A DNA stretch of 64,000 nt from Variovorax sp. J2L1-78 (GCF_030317205.1 NZ_JASZYB010000002.1:114501-178500); one strand, 5' to 3'. Shown: positions 15,421-24,023, numbered from the stretch's first letter. Translations and numbers: made by a program. The notes: generated from the sequence alone by a model not told the origin.

Positions 15421-16401
15421 GTGAACGAATCACCCACCACCTTTCTTGCCGACCTGTCGCGTCGCCAGCTGCTGCTGGCGGGCGGCGCAGCGGCCGCGGC
15501 CGCCGCCCTGGCCCTGCCAGGCTGCGCCGCAGGTGGCCCCTTCTCATCCTCCCAACCCCTCTCCAAAGGAAACCAACCCATGCCCACCATCACCACCAAA
15601 GACGGCACCCAGATCTTCTACAAGGACTGGGGCACCGGCCAACCCATCGTGTTCTCGCACGGCTGGCCGCTCACGGCGGACGACTGGGACAACCAGATGC
15701 TGTACTTCCTCGGCAAGGGCTTCCGCGTGATCGCGGCCGACCGCCGCGGCCATGGCCGCTCGACCCAGACCTGGACCGGCAACGACATGGACACCTACGC
15801 CGACGACCTGGCCGCGCTGACCGAAGCGCTCGACCTGAAGAACGCGGTGCACATCGGCCACTCCACCGGCGGCGGCGAAGTCGCCCGCTACATCGGTCGC
15901 CATGGCACCAAGCGCGTCGCCAAGGCCGTGCTCATCGGCGCCGTGCCGCCCATCATGCTCAAGACCGCGGCCAATCCCGGCGGCCTGCCGATGGAAGTGT
16001 TCGACGGCATCCGTGCCGGCGTGGCCAGCAACCGCTCGCAGTTCTACATCGACCTGACGATGCCCTTCTACGGCTACAACCGCCCGAACGCCAAGGTGTC
16101 CGAAGGCATTCGCCGCGAATGGTGGCTGCAAGGGATGATGGGCGGCATCAAGGCCCACTACGACTGCGTCAAGGCCTTCTCGGAAACCGACTTCACCGAA
16201 GACCTGAAGAAGATCGACGTGCCCACGCTCGTGCTGCACGGCGACGACGACCAGATCGTGCCCTACCAGGACGCCGGCGTGCTGTCGGCCAAGCTGGTGA
16301 AGAACGCCACGCTGAAGATCTACCCCGGCCTGCCGCACGGCATGTGCACGACGCACCCCGAGATCATCAACCCCGACATCCTCGCCTTCATCAAGGGCTG
16401 A
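15421..16401 (+). CDS. Alpha/beta hydrolase with an alternative Tat/lipoprotein N terminus
   Basis: The long form (326 residues) starts with GTG 15421 behind CAGGAG. It carries twin arginines (SRRQLLL, 13-19), an Ala-rich hydrophobic stretch and a lipobox-like LPGC with Cys35. An in-frame ATG at 15580 has its own AAAGGAAA site and gives a 273-residue cytosolic form. The core is an alpha/beta hydrolase of the non-heme chloroperoxidase/esterase type: FSHGWPL oxyanion region, nucleophile elbow GHSTGGGE, acid in GDDDQIVP and catalytic His in GLPHGM. Both starts look usable, so two differently located products are possible. A dienelactone-hydrolase gene follows after 19 bp. Confidence 0.9.
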   Translation: MNESPTTFLADLSRRQLLLAGGAAAAAAALALPGCAAGGPFSSSQPLSKGNQPMPTITTKDGTQIFYKDWGTGQPIVFSHGWPLTADDWDNQMLYFLGKGFRVIAADRRGHGRSTQTWTGNDMDTYADDLAALTEALDLKNAVHIGHSTGGGEVARYIGRHGTKRVAKAVLIGAVPPIMLKTAANPGGLPMEVFDGIRAGVASNRSQFYIDLTMPFYGYNRPNAKVSEGIRREWWLQGMMGGIKAHYDCVKAFSETDFTEDLKKIDVPTLVLHGDDDQIVPYQDAGVLSAKLVKNATLKIYPGLPHGMCTTHPEIINPDILAFIKG

Positions 16402-16420
16402 GGCTGACAAGGAGACCGCG

Positions 16421-17116
16421 ATGAACCGCGTGACCATCACCACGCCGGACGGCGACTTCGCGGCCTACGTCGCACGCCCGGCCGCAGGCGCGAAGCCCGC
16501 GCCCGCCATCGTGGTCTGCCAGGAGATCTTCGGCATCAACGCCGACCTGCGCGCCACCTGCGACGAGTTGGCGGCGCAGGGCTTCATCGCCCTGTGCCCC
16601 GACCTGTTCTGGCGCCTCGAACCCGGGCTGGACCTGTCGCCGGACACCGACTGGCCGCGGGCCCTGGCGCTCTACCAGGCCTACGACCTGGACGCCGGGG
16701 TGCGCGACGTGGCCGTCACGCTCGAGACGGCCCGGCACCTACCCGGCGCCTCGGGCAAGGTCGGGCTCATGGGCTACTGCCTCGGCGGCCTCATGACCTA
16801 CCTGACGGCCGCGCGCTCGACGGTCGACGCGGCTGTGGCGTACTACGGCGGCCGCACGAACGAGTTTCTGGCCGAGGCGCCGGCGCTGACCGCGCCGCTG
16901 CTGATGCACCTGGGCGAAGACGACGAGTTCATCGACAAGCCCGCACAGCAGGCCATCGTCGATGCGCTGGCCGGCAAGCCGAACGTCGAGGTCTACCGTT
17001 ACCCCGGCTGCATGCACGCCTTCGCGCGGCACGGCGGCGCGCACTACGACGCGGCGGCCGCACGGCTGGCCAACGTCCGCACCCACGACTTCTTCAAGGC
17101 ACGGCTGCTGGGATGA
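16421..17116 (+). CDS. Dienelactone hydrolase family protein
   Basis: The 231-residue protein matches dienelactone hydrolase in length and motifs. Cys is the nucleophile in GYCLGG (about residue 123), Asp lies in GEDDEFI (about 169) and His in MHAFAR (about 203), making the family's Cys-Asp-His triad. The N-terminal CQEIFGIN supplies the conserved Glu that positions the Cys. The start is supported by AAGGAG eight bases upstream. Family members open lactones such as dienelactone in chloroaromatic breakdown, but many act on other esters. No chlorocatechol genes adjoin it, so the substrate is open. Confidence 0.92.
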   Translation: MNRVTITTPDGDFAAYVARPAAGAKPAPAIVVCQEIFGINADLRATCDELAAQGFIALCPDLFWRLEPGLDLSPDTDWPRALALYQAYDLDAGVRDVAVTLETARHLPGASGKVGLMGYCLGGLMTYLTAARSTVDAAVAYYGGRTNEFLAEAPALTAPLLMHLGEDDEFIDKPAQQAIVDALAGKPNVEVYRYPGCMHAFARHGGAHYDAAAARLANVRTHDFFKARLLG

Positions 17117-17120
17117 AGCC

Positions 17121-17216
17121 CACCCCCCGAAGCGGCGCACTGCGTGTCGCCGCCTCCCCCTCAAGGGGGCGCACCCAGCGGCCTGGCGGAGCCAGTTCCG
17201 CGGGTGCCCTGGCATC
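17121..17216. repeat. Dispersed intergenic repeat, copy 1
   Basis: This segment of about 95 bp shares most of its sequence with 37220-37305. The shared blocks are CCCCCGAAGCG, an imperfect hairpin ending in CGCCTCCCCCT, then GAGGGGGCG or AAGGGGGCG, CCAGCGGCCTGGCG, AGCCAGTTCCGCGG and CCCTGGCAT. Both copies start within 6 bp after a stop codon and end before the next gene on the same strand. The internal CCTCCCCCTCAAGGGGG can form a stem. It looks like a mobile or recombinogenic intergenic repeat of the kind common in Comamonadaceae; its function is unknown. Confidence 0.7.
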
Positions 17217-17301
17217 TGGCCGCGCCGGTTTCATCGGCTGCGCGTGGCGCGCGGCAACAGAGCGTCCGCAGCTTCGACCCACCCACCCCCAGGAGAAGAC
17301 C

Positions 17302-17817
17302 ATGTTCGGATTGACCACGCTCGGTGCGATTCACACCGCCATCAGCCTCGTGGCGCTCGCCGCCGGCTTCGTCTCGATCCTCCGCTTCGGCGAGATCGCG
17401 GCGGGCCGCACGGTCGGTCGCGTGTACGTGTGGGCCACCGTGCTCACCTGCCTCACCGGCTTCGGCATCTTCCAGCGTGGCGGCTTCGGCGCGCCGCATG
17501 TGCTGGGCATCGTCACGCTGGTGGTGCTGAGCCTCGCGGCGCTCGCCGGCAGCGGACGGCTCTTCGGCGGCGCGGCGCGCTATGTGGCGACGATCGCGTA
17601 TTCGACCACCCTGTTCTTCCACATGATCCCGGGCCTGACCGAGACCTTCACCCGCTTCCCGCTGGGCGCACCGTTCTTCTCGAGCCCCGAGGACCCGGCG
17701 CTGCAGAAGGCCGTGGGCGCGTGCTTCGTGCTGCTCGTCGTTGGCTGCATCTTGCAGGTCCGGCGCCTGCGCGCACGTGGCACGACGTCGCTTCCCGGGG
17801 CCGGCCTCATCGGCTGA
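17302..17817 (+). CDS. Predicted four-span membrane protein
   Basis: The 171-residue product has four to five hydrophobic helices (about residues 8-28, 42-60, 66-86, 93-112 and 138-158) and a short basic C-terminal tail. The N-terminal LGAIHTAISLVALAAGF, with its conserved His, and the alternating short loops resemble small uncharacterised membrane families such as DUF2306; this match is tentative. The ATG is preceded by AGGAGAAG. Its last 11 bp overlap the convergent kinase gene. No function can be assigned. Confidence 0.7.
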   Translation: MFGLTTLGAIHTAISLVALAAGFVSILRFGEIAAGRTVGRVYVWATVLTCLTGFGIFQRGGFGAPHVLGIVTLVVLSLAALAGSGRLFGGAARYVATIAYSTTLFFHMIPGLTETFTRFPLGAPFFSSPEDPALQKAVGACFVLLVVGCILQVRRLRARGTTSLPGAGLIG

Positions 17818-19126
17818 TCGCAGGGCCGCGTCCCGCGGCGGCGTTCGTGCGCCTCGCGGCGAAGTGATGCTGGATCAACGCGAGGATGGCGTCGAAATCA
17901 GCGGGCTTTGCCACGTGGCAATCGAAGCCCGACGCCAGCGTTCTGGCCCGGTCGGCGGGGGAGTCATAGCCCGTGAGCGCGATCAGCAGCGGTTCGAGGT
18001 CGTCCTCGTTCTTCTGGAGACGCATGCGTTTTCCGACCTCGTACCCGCTCATGCCGGGAAGGCCGATGTCGCACAGCACGACCTGCGACCGCTGCCTCGC
18101 AAAGGCGGTCAGGGCGGTGAGCCCGTCGCGGGCGACTTCCACGTCATGGCCGGACACCTGCAGCAGCATGGCGAGCATGTCACCCGCATCCTGGTTGTCG
18201 TCGACGACCAGGACGCGCGCGGAACCGACCTCGGGTTCGTTCGCGTGCACCGGGACAGGCTCGGCGACATGGTCGATGCGTGGGAGAACGACCGTGAATT
18301 CGGTGCCTCGACCGATACCGTCGCTGTGGACCGTGATCGACCCGCCGTGCAGTTCCACCATGCTGCGCACCACGGCAAGCCCGACACCCAGGCCGCCATG
18401 GCTGCGGCTCAGAGAGCGTTCTTCCTGCGTGAAGAGATCGAAGATCCCCTCGATCGCCTCTTCGGCAATGCCGCCGCCGTTGTCCTTCAGACGCAGCACC
18501 ACGGAGGCGCCGTCCTGTCGAACGCTCAGGTCGATGGTGCCATCGTCGGGCGTGTACTTGCTCGCGTTGTGCAGCAGGTTCCCGACGACTTGCGCCAGGC
18601 GCGTGGGGTCGCCGTTCACATAGAGCGGGGATGGCGGCAGCGTCAGCGTCAGCGTCTGATGCTGGGACTCGACGAGGGAACGGGTCGTCTCGACCGCTTC
18701 ATCCACGAACTCGGCCACAGAGGTCGGCCTGCGGCGCAAGGTGACCTTGCCGCTGGTCACCCGCGACGCATCGAGCAGATCGTCCAGCAGGCGCGCCATG
18801 TGCGCCACCTGTCGGCCGACGATGTCGCTGATCGCCTTGACGCGCGGGTCGACCGGCTCGATCCGATCCAGCAGCGCCGCCGCACTCCGGATGGGTGCCA
18901 GGGGATTGCGCAGTTCGTGCGCCAGCATCGCAATGAACTCGTCCTGCTGCCGCTTGACCCGCTTCGCGGACTCGCCGAGTTGCTCGGCGGCGAGGGTCGC
19001 GTGAACGAGGTGCGCATTGGCCTCCTGCATGTCCTGCATGCGGCGCTCGGCCGACACCCGCAGGCTCGACGACCGGTCGCGGGCGACACCGGGTTCGTGC
19101 TGAGCGTCGCGGAGCCGGCGGTTCAT
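17807..19126 (-). CDS. Soluble hybrid histidine kinase with C-terminal receiver
   Basis: The 439-residue protein has an N-terminal coiled-coil-like helix (about 20-60) and no membrane span or recognisable sensor domain. HisKA follows with the phospho-His in LAHELRNPLAP (His70). The HATPase domain has N-box NLLHNASKY, G1 DNGGGI and G2 GGLGVGLA. A receiver domain (about 305-430) has the phospho-acceptor Asp353 in LCDIGLPG. The ATG is preceded by GGAG, lying across the end of the KaiC-like gene, whose stop codon is one base upstream. With no sensor of its own, its input is probably supplied by the KaiC-like ATPase or the small upstream protein; this is inference. Confidence 0.92.
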   Translation of the reverse strand: MNRRLRDAQHEPGVARDRSSSLRVSAERRMQDMQEANAHLVHATLAAEQLGESAKRVKRQQDEFIAMLAHELRNPLAPIRSAAALLDRIEPVDPRVKAISDIVGRQVAHMARLLDDLLDASRVTSGKVTLRRRPTSVAEFVDEAVETTRSLVESQHQTLTLTLPPSPLYVNGDPTRLAQVVGNLLHNASKYTPDDGTIDLSVRQDGASVVLRLKDNGGGIAEEAIEGIFDLFTQEERSLSRSHGGLGVGLAVVRSMVELHGGSITVHSDGIGRGTEFTVVLPRIDHVAEPVPVHANEPEVGSARVLVVDDNQDAGDMLAMLLQVSGHDVEVARDGLTALTAFARQRSQVVLCDIGLPGMSGYEVGKRMRLQKNEDDLEPLLIALTGYDSPADRARTLASGFDCHVAKPADFDAILALIQHHFAARRTNAAAGRGPAISR

Positions 19127-19127
19127 C

Positions 19128-20600
19128 TCAGGCTCCGCGGTCGCCCAGAGGCCGGGGGTGTCCCGTGAGCAGGGCGTCCATGGCGGGGGTCGGCCCCCCG
19201 ATCACCAGACCCGCATCGGTGATCTCGTAAGGCCGCAGATCATGGCTGTGGGCACTGTTGCGCACCTTCACGACGCCCATGACCCGCTTGAGCTGGCCCT
19301 GGAGTTCGACATAGCGCTGCACGATGATCGCGTCGGTCAGGAAAGCGGTGCCGTACGGGCTGAAGCGAAGGTCGGTGTATCGGTCTTCGAGTTCGGAAAT
19401 CAGGAGCACCGCCACGCCCAGGCCCGTGAGCACCGCGATCATGCGATGCAGCGACTCCTGGAAGTCCTCCCGGAAGGTCGGTGCCAGGGCCAGTTCGAAG
19501 CCGGAGAGGGAATCGATCACCACCCGGGTGGCACCGGTACGTTCGATCATCTGGGTCAGCGCATAGAGCGTTTCATCGATGGACAGGTCCAGCGCGCGCG
19601 TGTCGACCACGCCCACCTGCCCGCTGGCGATCAGTTCATCCAGCTTGACCTTGTGCGAGCGCGCCGGGCTCTTCTCGAACGCGGCGAGCACGCCCTTTTC
19701 GCCGGCCCGCGCACCTTCTGCCAGGAAGGCCGCCGCGAGTTGCGACTTGCCCGACCCCGAAGGGCCGGAGACCAGCAGCGAATAGCCGGCCGGCAACCCC
19801 CCGCCCATCAGCTCGTCGAGCAGCGGCACGCCCATCGACAGCCGGGCGGGCACCGTGCTCTGCCTGCCGGGGTTGTCGGGCGGCATGTGGCCGCTGGTGA
19901 TCGTGCGGGGAAAGATCTGCAGGCCGTCGCTGCTGATGCGAAAGGTGTGCAGCCCCGGGATCGTGGCGTGTCCGCGCATCTTCATGATCTGGATCTTGCG
20001 GACCATCGAGTTGCGCTCGACGCTCTGCGCCATCCACAAGATGCCGTCGGCCACGGTGAAGATGGGATTGGCCTCCGCCTCCAGGGCCACGTACTCGCCG
20101 ATGAGGAAGGTGGTGGCCTGCCAGGTGGTCAGCAGCATCCCGAGCCGCTGCACGAAGCGCTGAAGATCGAGTTCGTCCTTGCCGACGACCCGTGCGGCCT
20201 GCACGACCGATCGGAAGGAATCGACCATCACCAGGGAGGGCTCGAAGCGCTCCACCTCTTCCACGATCCGCGCGAGCACCCGGTCGTAGTCGCCGGACAC
20301 CAGTTCATCGGCCAGGTTGATGAAGCGGATCGAATCGTTGACCTTGGCCGCGTCGAAGAAGCTGTACTGCTGCTGGTAGCGCAGCATCTTCAGGGGCGGC
20401 TCGCCCAGCACCGTGAAGAAGATGGCGCGACGCTCGGGGTTGGCGAGCGCGAACATGATCTGATGCGCGAGCGTGGTCTTGCCCGAACCGGGGGCTCCCG
20501 CAATCAGGTTGAAAGAGAATTCCGCAAGCCCGCCGGTCAGGAGCGCATCGAGGCCCGGGACGCCTGTGGGCAAGCGCTGGATGACAACCTTGTCGATCAT
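19128..20600 (-). CDS. KaiC-like double-domain ATPase
   Basis: The 490-residue protein has two tandem RecA/KaiC domains. Walker A motifs are GAPGSGKTT (about residue 35) and GPSGSGKSQ (about 280); Walker B-like strands are SLVMVDSF (about 125) and RVVIDSLS (about 365). ATG 20600 overlaps the stop of the upstream small gene as ATGA. In cyanobacterial KaiC the CII domain is phosphorylated on adjacent Ser and Thr just before ITDT. Here the aligned stretch reads GTAFLTDAII, with Ala and Phe at those positions, so the clock-type phosphorylation pair seems absent. No kaiA or kaiB is visible. Non-cyanobacterial KaiC proteins commonly act in stress or signalling modules. Confidence 0.9.
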   Translation of the reverse strand: MIDKVVIQRLPTGVPGLDALLTGGLAEFSFNLIAGAPGSGKTTLAHQIMFALANPERRAIFFTVLGEPPLKMLRYQQQYSFFDAAKVNDSIRFINLADELVSGDYDRVLARIVEEVERFEPSLVMVDSFRSVVQAARVVGKDELDLQRFVQRLGMLLTTWQATTFLIGEYVALEAEANPIFTVADGILWMAQSVERNSMVRKIQIMKMRGHATIPGLHTFRISSDGLQIFPRTITSGHMPPDNPGRQSTVPARLSMGVPLLDELMGGGLPAGYSLLVSGPSGSGKSQLAAAFLAEGARAGEKGVLAAFEKSPARSHKVKLDELIASGQVGVVDTRALDLSIDETLYALTQMIERTGATRVVIDSLSGFELALAPTFREDFQESLHRMIAVLTGLGVAVLLISELEDRYTDLRFSPYGTAFLTDAIIVQRYVELQGQLKRVMGVVKVRNSAHSHDLRPYEITDAGLVIGGPTPAMDALLTGHPRPLGDRGA

Positions 20601-21013
20601 TGAAGGCTCTCGTGAGAAGTGAGTGCGGCATCGGGCATGTTCCAGGCGGAATGCAGCATGCGCCGAGTCAAGGGCTGCCCGATCAGGGAGATGAGGTGAT
20701 CGACCAGGGTGAGAAGCAGGATTTGACCCGCCGAACGGCAGCCGGCTGGCGGGCGTGCCGCCAGGTCCTCGCGCAACGCGTCGAGTGTCTTTTCGGTGAT
20801 GACTGCAGAGGGCGCAATGGTCCATCCGATGGCGTCGCGCGTGCGATGCACGGCATGGGCAATCAAAGAGGAAGCGGCCTGCACGCCCACCACGATGGTG
20901 AGTTCTGCATGCAGGGATTTCAGTGCGCCAATGATGGACTTCGCAACTTCGGCAGAGGGGACGCCGTCACCGGCGCACTGCGAAATCACTCGCTTGACTA
21001 TTTCGCTTGGCAT
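20597..21013 (-). CDS. Unknown 138-residue protein of the KaiC-like/kinase module
   Basis: The reading frame starts at ATG 21013 behind a strong GGAGG and overlaps the KaiC-like gene by ATGA, so it is almost certainly translated with it. The product looks all-helical. It has a mildly hydrophobic segment (ELTIVVGVQAASSLIAHAV, about 38-56) and a second one near 100-118 (GQILLLTLVDHLISLIG), followed by TRRMLHSAWNMPDA. There is no signal peptide, zinc motif or thioredoxin-like pattern, so it is not a KaiB. I do not recognise a family. Its position suggests a regulator or adaptor of the ATPase. Confidence 0.75.
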   Translation of the reverse strand: MPSEIVKRVISQCAGDGVPSAEVAKSIIGALKSLHAELTIVVGVQAASSLIAHAVHRTRDAIGWTIAPSAVITEKTLDALREDLAARPPAGCRSAGQILLLTLVDHLISLIGQPLTRRMLHSAWNMPDAALTSHESLQ

Positions 21014-21092
21014 GGCCCTCCAGCTCAGGATGTGAAGTGCTCTGTTGCCTGTCCCTGGCACCTGCCATGGGGCATGGTATTGCCAAGCTGTT

Positions 21093-21123
21093 GAACGGGA
21101 CCGGGGCTCGAACGGAACCGGGG
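21093..21123 (-). repeat. 17-bp tandem direct repeat upstream of the KaiC-like module
   Basis: GAACGGGACCGGGG (21093-21106) and GAACGGAACCGGGG (21110-21123) form a direct repeat with a 17-bp period and one mismatch. It lies about 80 bp upstream of the first gene of the KaiC-like module, in a 232-bp gap. A short inverted repeat (CCATG ggg CATGG, 21065-21077) sits between it and the gene. This is a plausible activator or repressor site. Nothing else was recognised in the gap. Confidence 0.4.
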
Positions 21124-21245
21124 TGGCCTGACACTACCTCATTTCTGCCGGCCAGGCCGTAGGCATTTTGCCGGCATTCGATGCCGCCAGTGCCTTCGGC
21201 GCCGGGAAAAGCAGCCCAGGTCGCCGCTCGTCGCAACCGGAGGTG

Positions 21246-22712
21246 TCAGTCCTGCAGGCAGAGGTACTTGAGCTCGAGGTAGTCCTCGATGCCATGGCGC
21301 GAGCCTTCGCGGCCCAGGCCCGACTGCTTCACGCCGCCGAAGGGCGCGACCTCGTTGGAGATCAGACCGGTGTTGATGCCGACCATGCCGGTTTCCAGCT
21401 GCTCGCTCACGCGCCAGAGGCGGCGGCGGTCTTCGGTGAAGAGGTAGGCCGCGAGGCCGAACTCGGTGGCGTTGGCCATCGCGACGGCTTCTTCCTCGGT
21501 CTCGAAGCGGAAGATCGGCGCCAGCGGGCCGAAGGTCTCTTCGCGCGCCACGCGCATCGCCTGCGTCACGCCGGTGATCACGGTCGGCGTGAAGAAGGTG
21601 CCGCCCAGCGCGTGCGCCTGGCCACCGGTGCGCAGCTGCGCGCCCTGCGTCAGGGCGTCGTCGATGTGCTGGCGCACCTTGGCGACGGCGCGCGCGTCGA
21701 TCAGCGGACCTTGCGTCACGCCGGCGTCGAGGCCGTTGCCCACGGGCATGGCCTCGACCGCCTGCACCAGCCGTTCGACCAGCGCGTCGTGGATGCCGGA
21801 CTGCACGTAAATGCGGTTCGCGCACACGCAGGTCTGGCCGGCGTTGCGGAATTTGGACGCGACGATGCCCTGCACGGCCGTCTCGAGATCGGCGTCGTCG
21901 AAGACGATCAGCGGCGCGTTGCCACCGAGTTCGAGCGACAGCTTCTTGATCGTCGGCGCACACTGCTGCATGAGGATGCGGCCGACGCCGGTCGAGCCGG
22001 TGAAGCTGAGCTTGCGCACCACGTCGCTCTCGCACAGGGCAGCGCCGATGGCGGGCGCATCGCCTGTCACGATCTGCAACACGCCGGGCGGCAGGCCGGC
22101 TTCGATGGCGAGCACGCCGAGTGCGAAGGCGCTCAGCGGTGTCAGTTCGGCCGGCTTCACGACGATGGTGCAGCCCGCGGCCAGCGCGGGGCCGACCTTG
22201 CGGGTGATCATCGCGGCCGGGAAGTTCCACGGCGTGATGGCGGCGCACACGCCGATGGGTTGCCTAAGCACCACGATGCGCTGGCCCGCGCGCTGCGGCT
22301 GCAGCACCTCGCCGTCGACACGCTTGGTTTCTTCGGCGAACCATTCGAGGAAGGATGCGGCGTAGGCGATCTCGCCCCTGGCCTCGGCCAGCGGCTTGCC
22401 CTGCTCGAGCGTCATCAGGCGGCCGAGGTCGTCCTGGTGCGCGAGCATCAGGTCGGCCCAGCGCCGCAGCACCTGGGCGCGTTCGCGCGCGGTGCGGGCA
22501 CGCCATGCGGGCAGCGCGGCGGCAGCGCCGGCGATGGCGCGTTCGGTCTCGGCGCGGCCCATGTGCGGGACGGTGGCGATGGCTTGGCCGGTCGCCGGAT
22601 CGGTCACGTCGACGGTGCGGCCGCCGTCGGCCTGCACCCATTCGCCGTCGATGAGGCCGGCCTGTTTCACCAAGTCGGCGCGGGCCAGCCCGAAGTCGAA
22701 CGCTGCGCTCAT
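21246..22712 (-). CDS. gabD: NAD(P)-dependent succinate-semialdehyde dehydrogenase
   Basis: GabD oxidises succinate semialdehyde to succinate, the second step of GABA degradation. The 488-residue protein has the aldehyde dehydrogenase signatures: PWNFPAAMITRK cofactor region, SFTGSTGVG, catalytic-base Glu in LELGGNAP (about 261) and catalytic Cys295 in GQTCVCANR. The second cysteine two residues later is typical of bacterial GabD. The start overlaps the gabT stop by ATGA, so the pair is translationally coupled. Regulation is probably by the divergent MocR protein at 24109. Glutarate semialdehyde is another possible substrate in this family. Confidence 0.95.
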   Translation of the reverse strand: MSAAFDFGLARADLVKQAGLIDGEWVQADGGRTVDVTDPATGQAIATVPHMGRAETERAIAGAAAALPAWRARTARERAQVLRRWADLMLAHQDDLGRLMTLEQGKPLAEARGEIAYAASFLEWFAEETKRVDGEVLQPQRAGQRIVVLRQPIGVCAAITPWNFPAAMITRKVGPALAAGCTIVVKPAELTPLSAFALGVLAIEAGLPPGVLQIVTGDAPAIGAALCESDVVRKLSFTGSTGVGRILMQQCAPTIKKLSLELGGNAPLIVFDDADLETAVQGIVASKFRNAGQTCVCANRIYVQSGIHDALVERLVQAVEAMPVGNGLDAGVTQGPLIDARAVAKVRQHIDDALTQGAQLRTGGQAHALGGTFFTPTVITGVTQAMRVAREETFGPLAPIFRFETEEEAVAMANATEFGLAAYLFTEDRRRLWRVSEQLETGMVGINTGLISNEVAPFGGVKQSGLGREGSRHGIEDYLELKYLCLQD

Positions 22713-23977
22713 GCCTTCAGTGCCTCGTCGATGATGTCCAGCGCCCGGTCGAACTGCGCATCGGGGATGGTCAGCGGGTACAGGAAGCGGATCACGTTGC
22801 CGTACATGCCGCAGTTCAGCAACAGCAGGCCGTGTTCGAGCGCCTTGGCCTGCACGCGCTTCACCGCGTCGGCGTCGTGCGCGCCGGTGGCCGGGTCGCG
22901 CAGCTCGATGGCGACCATCGAGCCCTGGGCGCGCACGTCGGCGATGGCCTTGTTCGATTCCTTCGCGGCCAGCAGGCGCGCGACCAGCTTGGCGCCCAGC
23001 GCGGCCGAGCGCTCGCACAGCTTCTCGTCGGCGATCACGTCCAGCACGGCGAGGGCCGAAGCGACGGCCAGCGGGTTGCCGGCGTAGGTGCCGCCCAGGC
23101 CGCCAGGTGCGGGCGCGTCCATGATGGCCGCGCGGCCAGCCACGGCCGACAGCGGCATGCCGCCGGCCAGGCTCTTGGCCATGGTGATCAGGTCGGGCTC
23201 GACGCCGTGGTGCTGCATCGAGAACAGCTTGCCGGTGCGCGCGAAGCCGCTCTGCACCTCGTCGGCGATGAAGACGATGCCGTGCGCATCGCACAGTGCG
23301 CGCAGGCCCTTCATCAGTTCGGTCGGCGCGGGGTTGAAGCCGCCTTCGCCCTGCACCGGCTCGATGACGATCGCGGCGACGCGCTGCGGGTCGATGTCGG
23401 TCTTGAAGAGCTTGGCCAGTGCGGCCAGCGAGTCGGCGGCGCTCACGCCTTCGATGGCGCTCGGAAAGGGCACGTGGAACACGTCGGCCGGGAAGGGGCC
23501 GAAGCCCAGCTTGTACGGCGCGACCTTGCCGGTCATGGCCAGCGTCATCAGCGTGCGGCCGTGGAAGGCGCCGCCGAAGGTCACGACGCCAGCACGGCCG
23601 GTGTGGGCGCGAGCGATCTTCACGGCGTTCTCCAGCGCCTCGGCGCCGGTGGTGAAGAAGGCGGTCTTCACCGGGCCGCTGATGGGCACCAGCGTGTTCA
23701 GGCGCTCGGCCAGCGTGACGACGCTTTCGTACGGAACGATCTGGTAGGCCGTGTGCGTGAACTGCTTCAACTGCGCGGCGATGGCGGCTTCGATGCGCGG
23801 ATGGCGGTGGCCGGTGTTGACCACCGCGATGCCGGCGGCGAAGTCGATGTATTCGCGGCCTTCCACGTCCCACAGGGTCGCGTTCTCGGCGCGCTGGGCA
23901 TAGAAGTCGCACATCACACCCACGCCGCGGGGCGTGGCGGCGAGGCGGCGGGTCTGGAGTTCGCTGTTGCGGGTCAT
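22709..23977 (-). CDS. gabT: 4-aminobutyrate aminotransferase
   Basis: GabT transfers the amino group of GABA to 2-oxoglutarate, giving succinate semialdehyde and glutamate. The 422-residue length is typical. Class III aminotransferase features are visible: NTGHRHP near 50, the PLP-phosphate loop TTGAEALENAVK (about 108), the Asp pair in FIADEVQSG (about 240) and the Schiff-base lysine in AKSLAGG, Lys268. ATG 23977 begins MTRNSELQ, a usual GabT start; longer readings would cross the operator. It is followed directly by gabD and is divergent from the MocR gene. 5-Aminovalerate is a possible additional substrate. Confidence 0.95.
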   Translation of the reverse strand: MTRNSELQTRRLAATPRGVGVMCDFYAQRAENATLWDVEGREYIDFAAGIAVVNTGHRHPRIEAAIAAQLKQFTHTAYQIVPYESVVTLAERLNTLVPISGPVKTAFFTTGAEALENAVKIARAHTGRAGVVTFGGAFHGRTLMTLAMTGKVAPYKLGFGPFPADVFHVPFPSAIEGVSAADSLAALAKLFKTDIDPQRVAAIVIEPVQGEGGFNPAPTELMKGLRALCDAHGIVFIADEVQSGFARTGKLFSMQHHGVEPDLITMAKSLAGGMPLSAVAGRAAIMDAPAPGGLGGTYAGNPLAVASALAVLDVIADEKLCERSAALGAKLVARLLAAKESNKAIADVRAQGSMVAIELRDPATGAHDADAVKRVQAKALEHGLLLLNCGMYGNVIRFLYPLTIPDAQFDRALDIIDEALKA

Positions 23978-24023
23978 GGTCGGGTCCGGTGAAAGGGTGG
24001 GTCGGGCAGCAGAAGGAAAGCGT

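Noticed and set aside
15192-15608. N-terminal extension of the giant kinase up to 15608
   Set aside because: The extension runs antisense through the hydrolase gene and has no family similarity. ATG 15191 starts near the kinase-like fold.
17807-20600. A true circadian clock locus
   Set aside because: No kaiA or kaiB is present in the window and the KaiC-like protein appears to lack the Ser/Thr phosphorylation pair.
21065-21100. Sigma-54 promoter upstream of the KaiC-like module
   Set aside because: A minus-strand TTGGCA...TGC pattern is visible but the GG-to-GC spacing is nine, not ten, and no enhancer-binding regulator is nearby.
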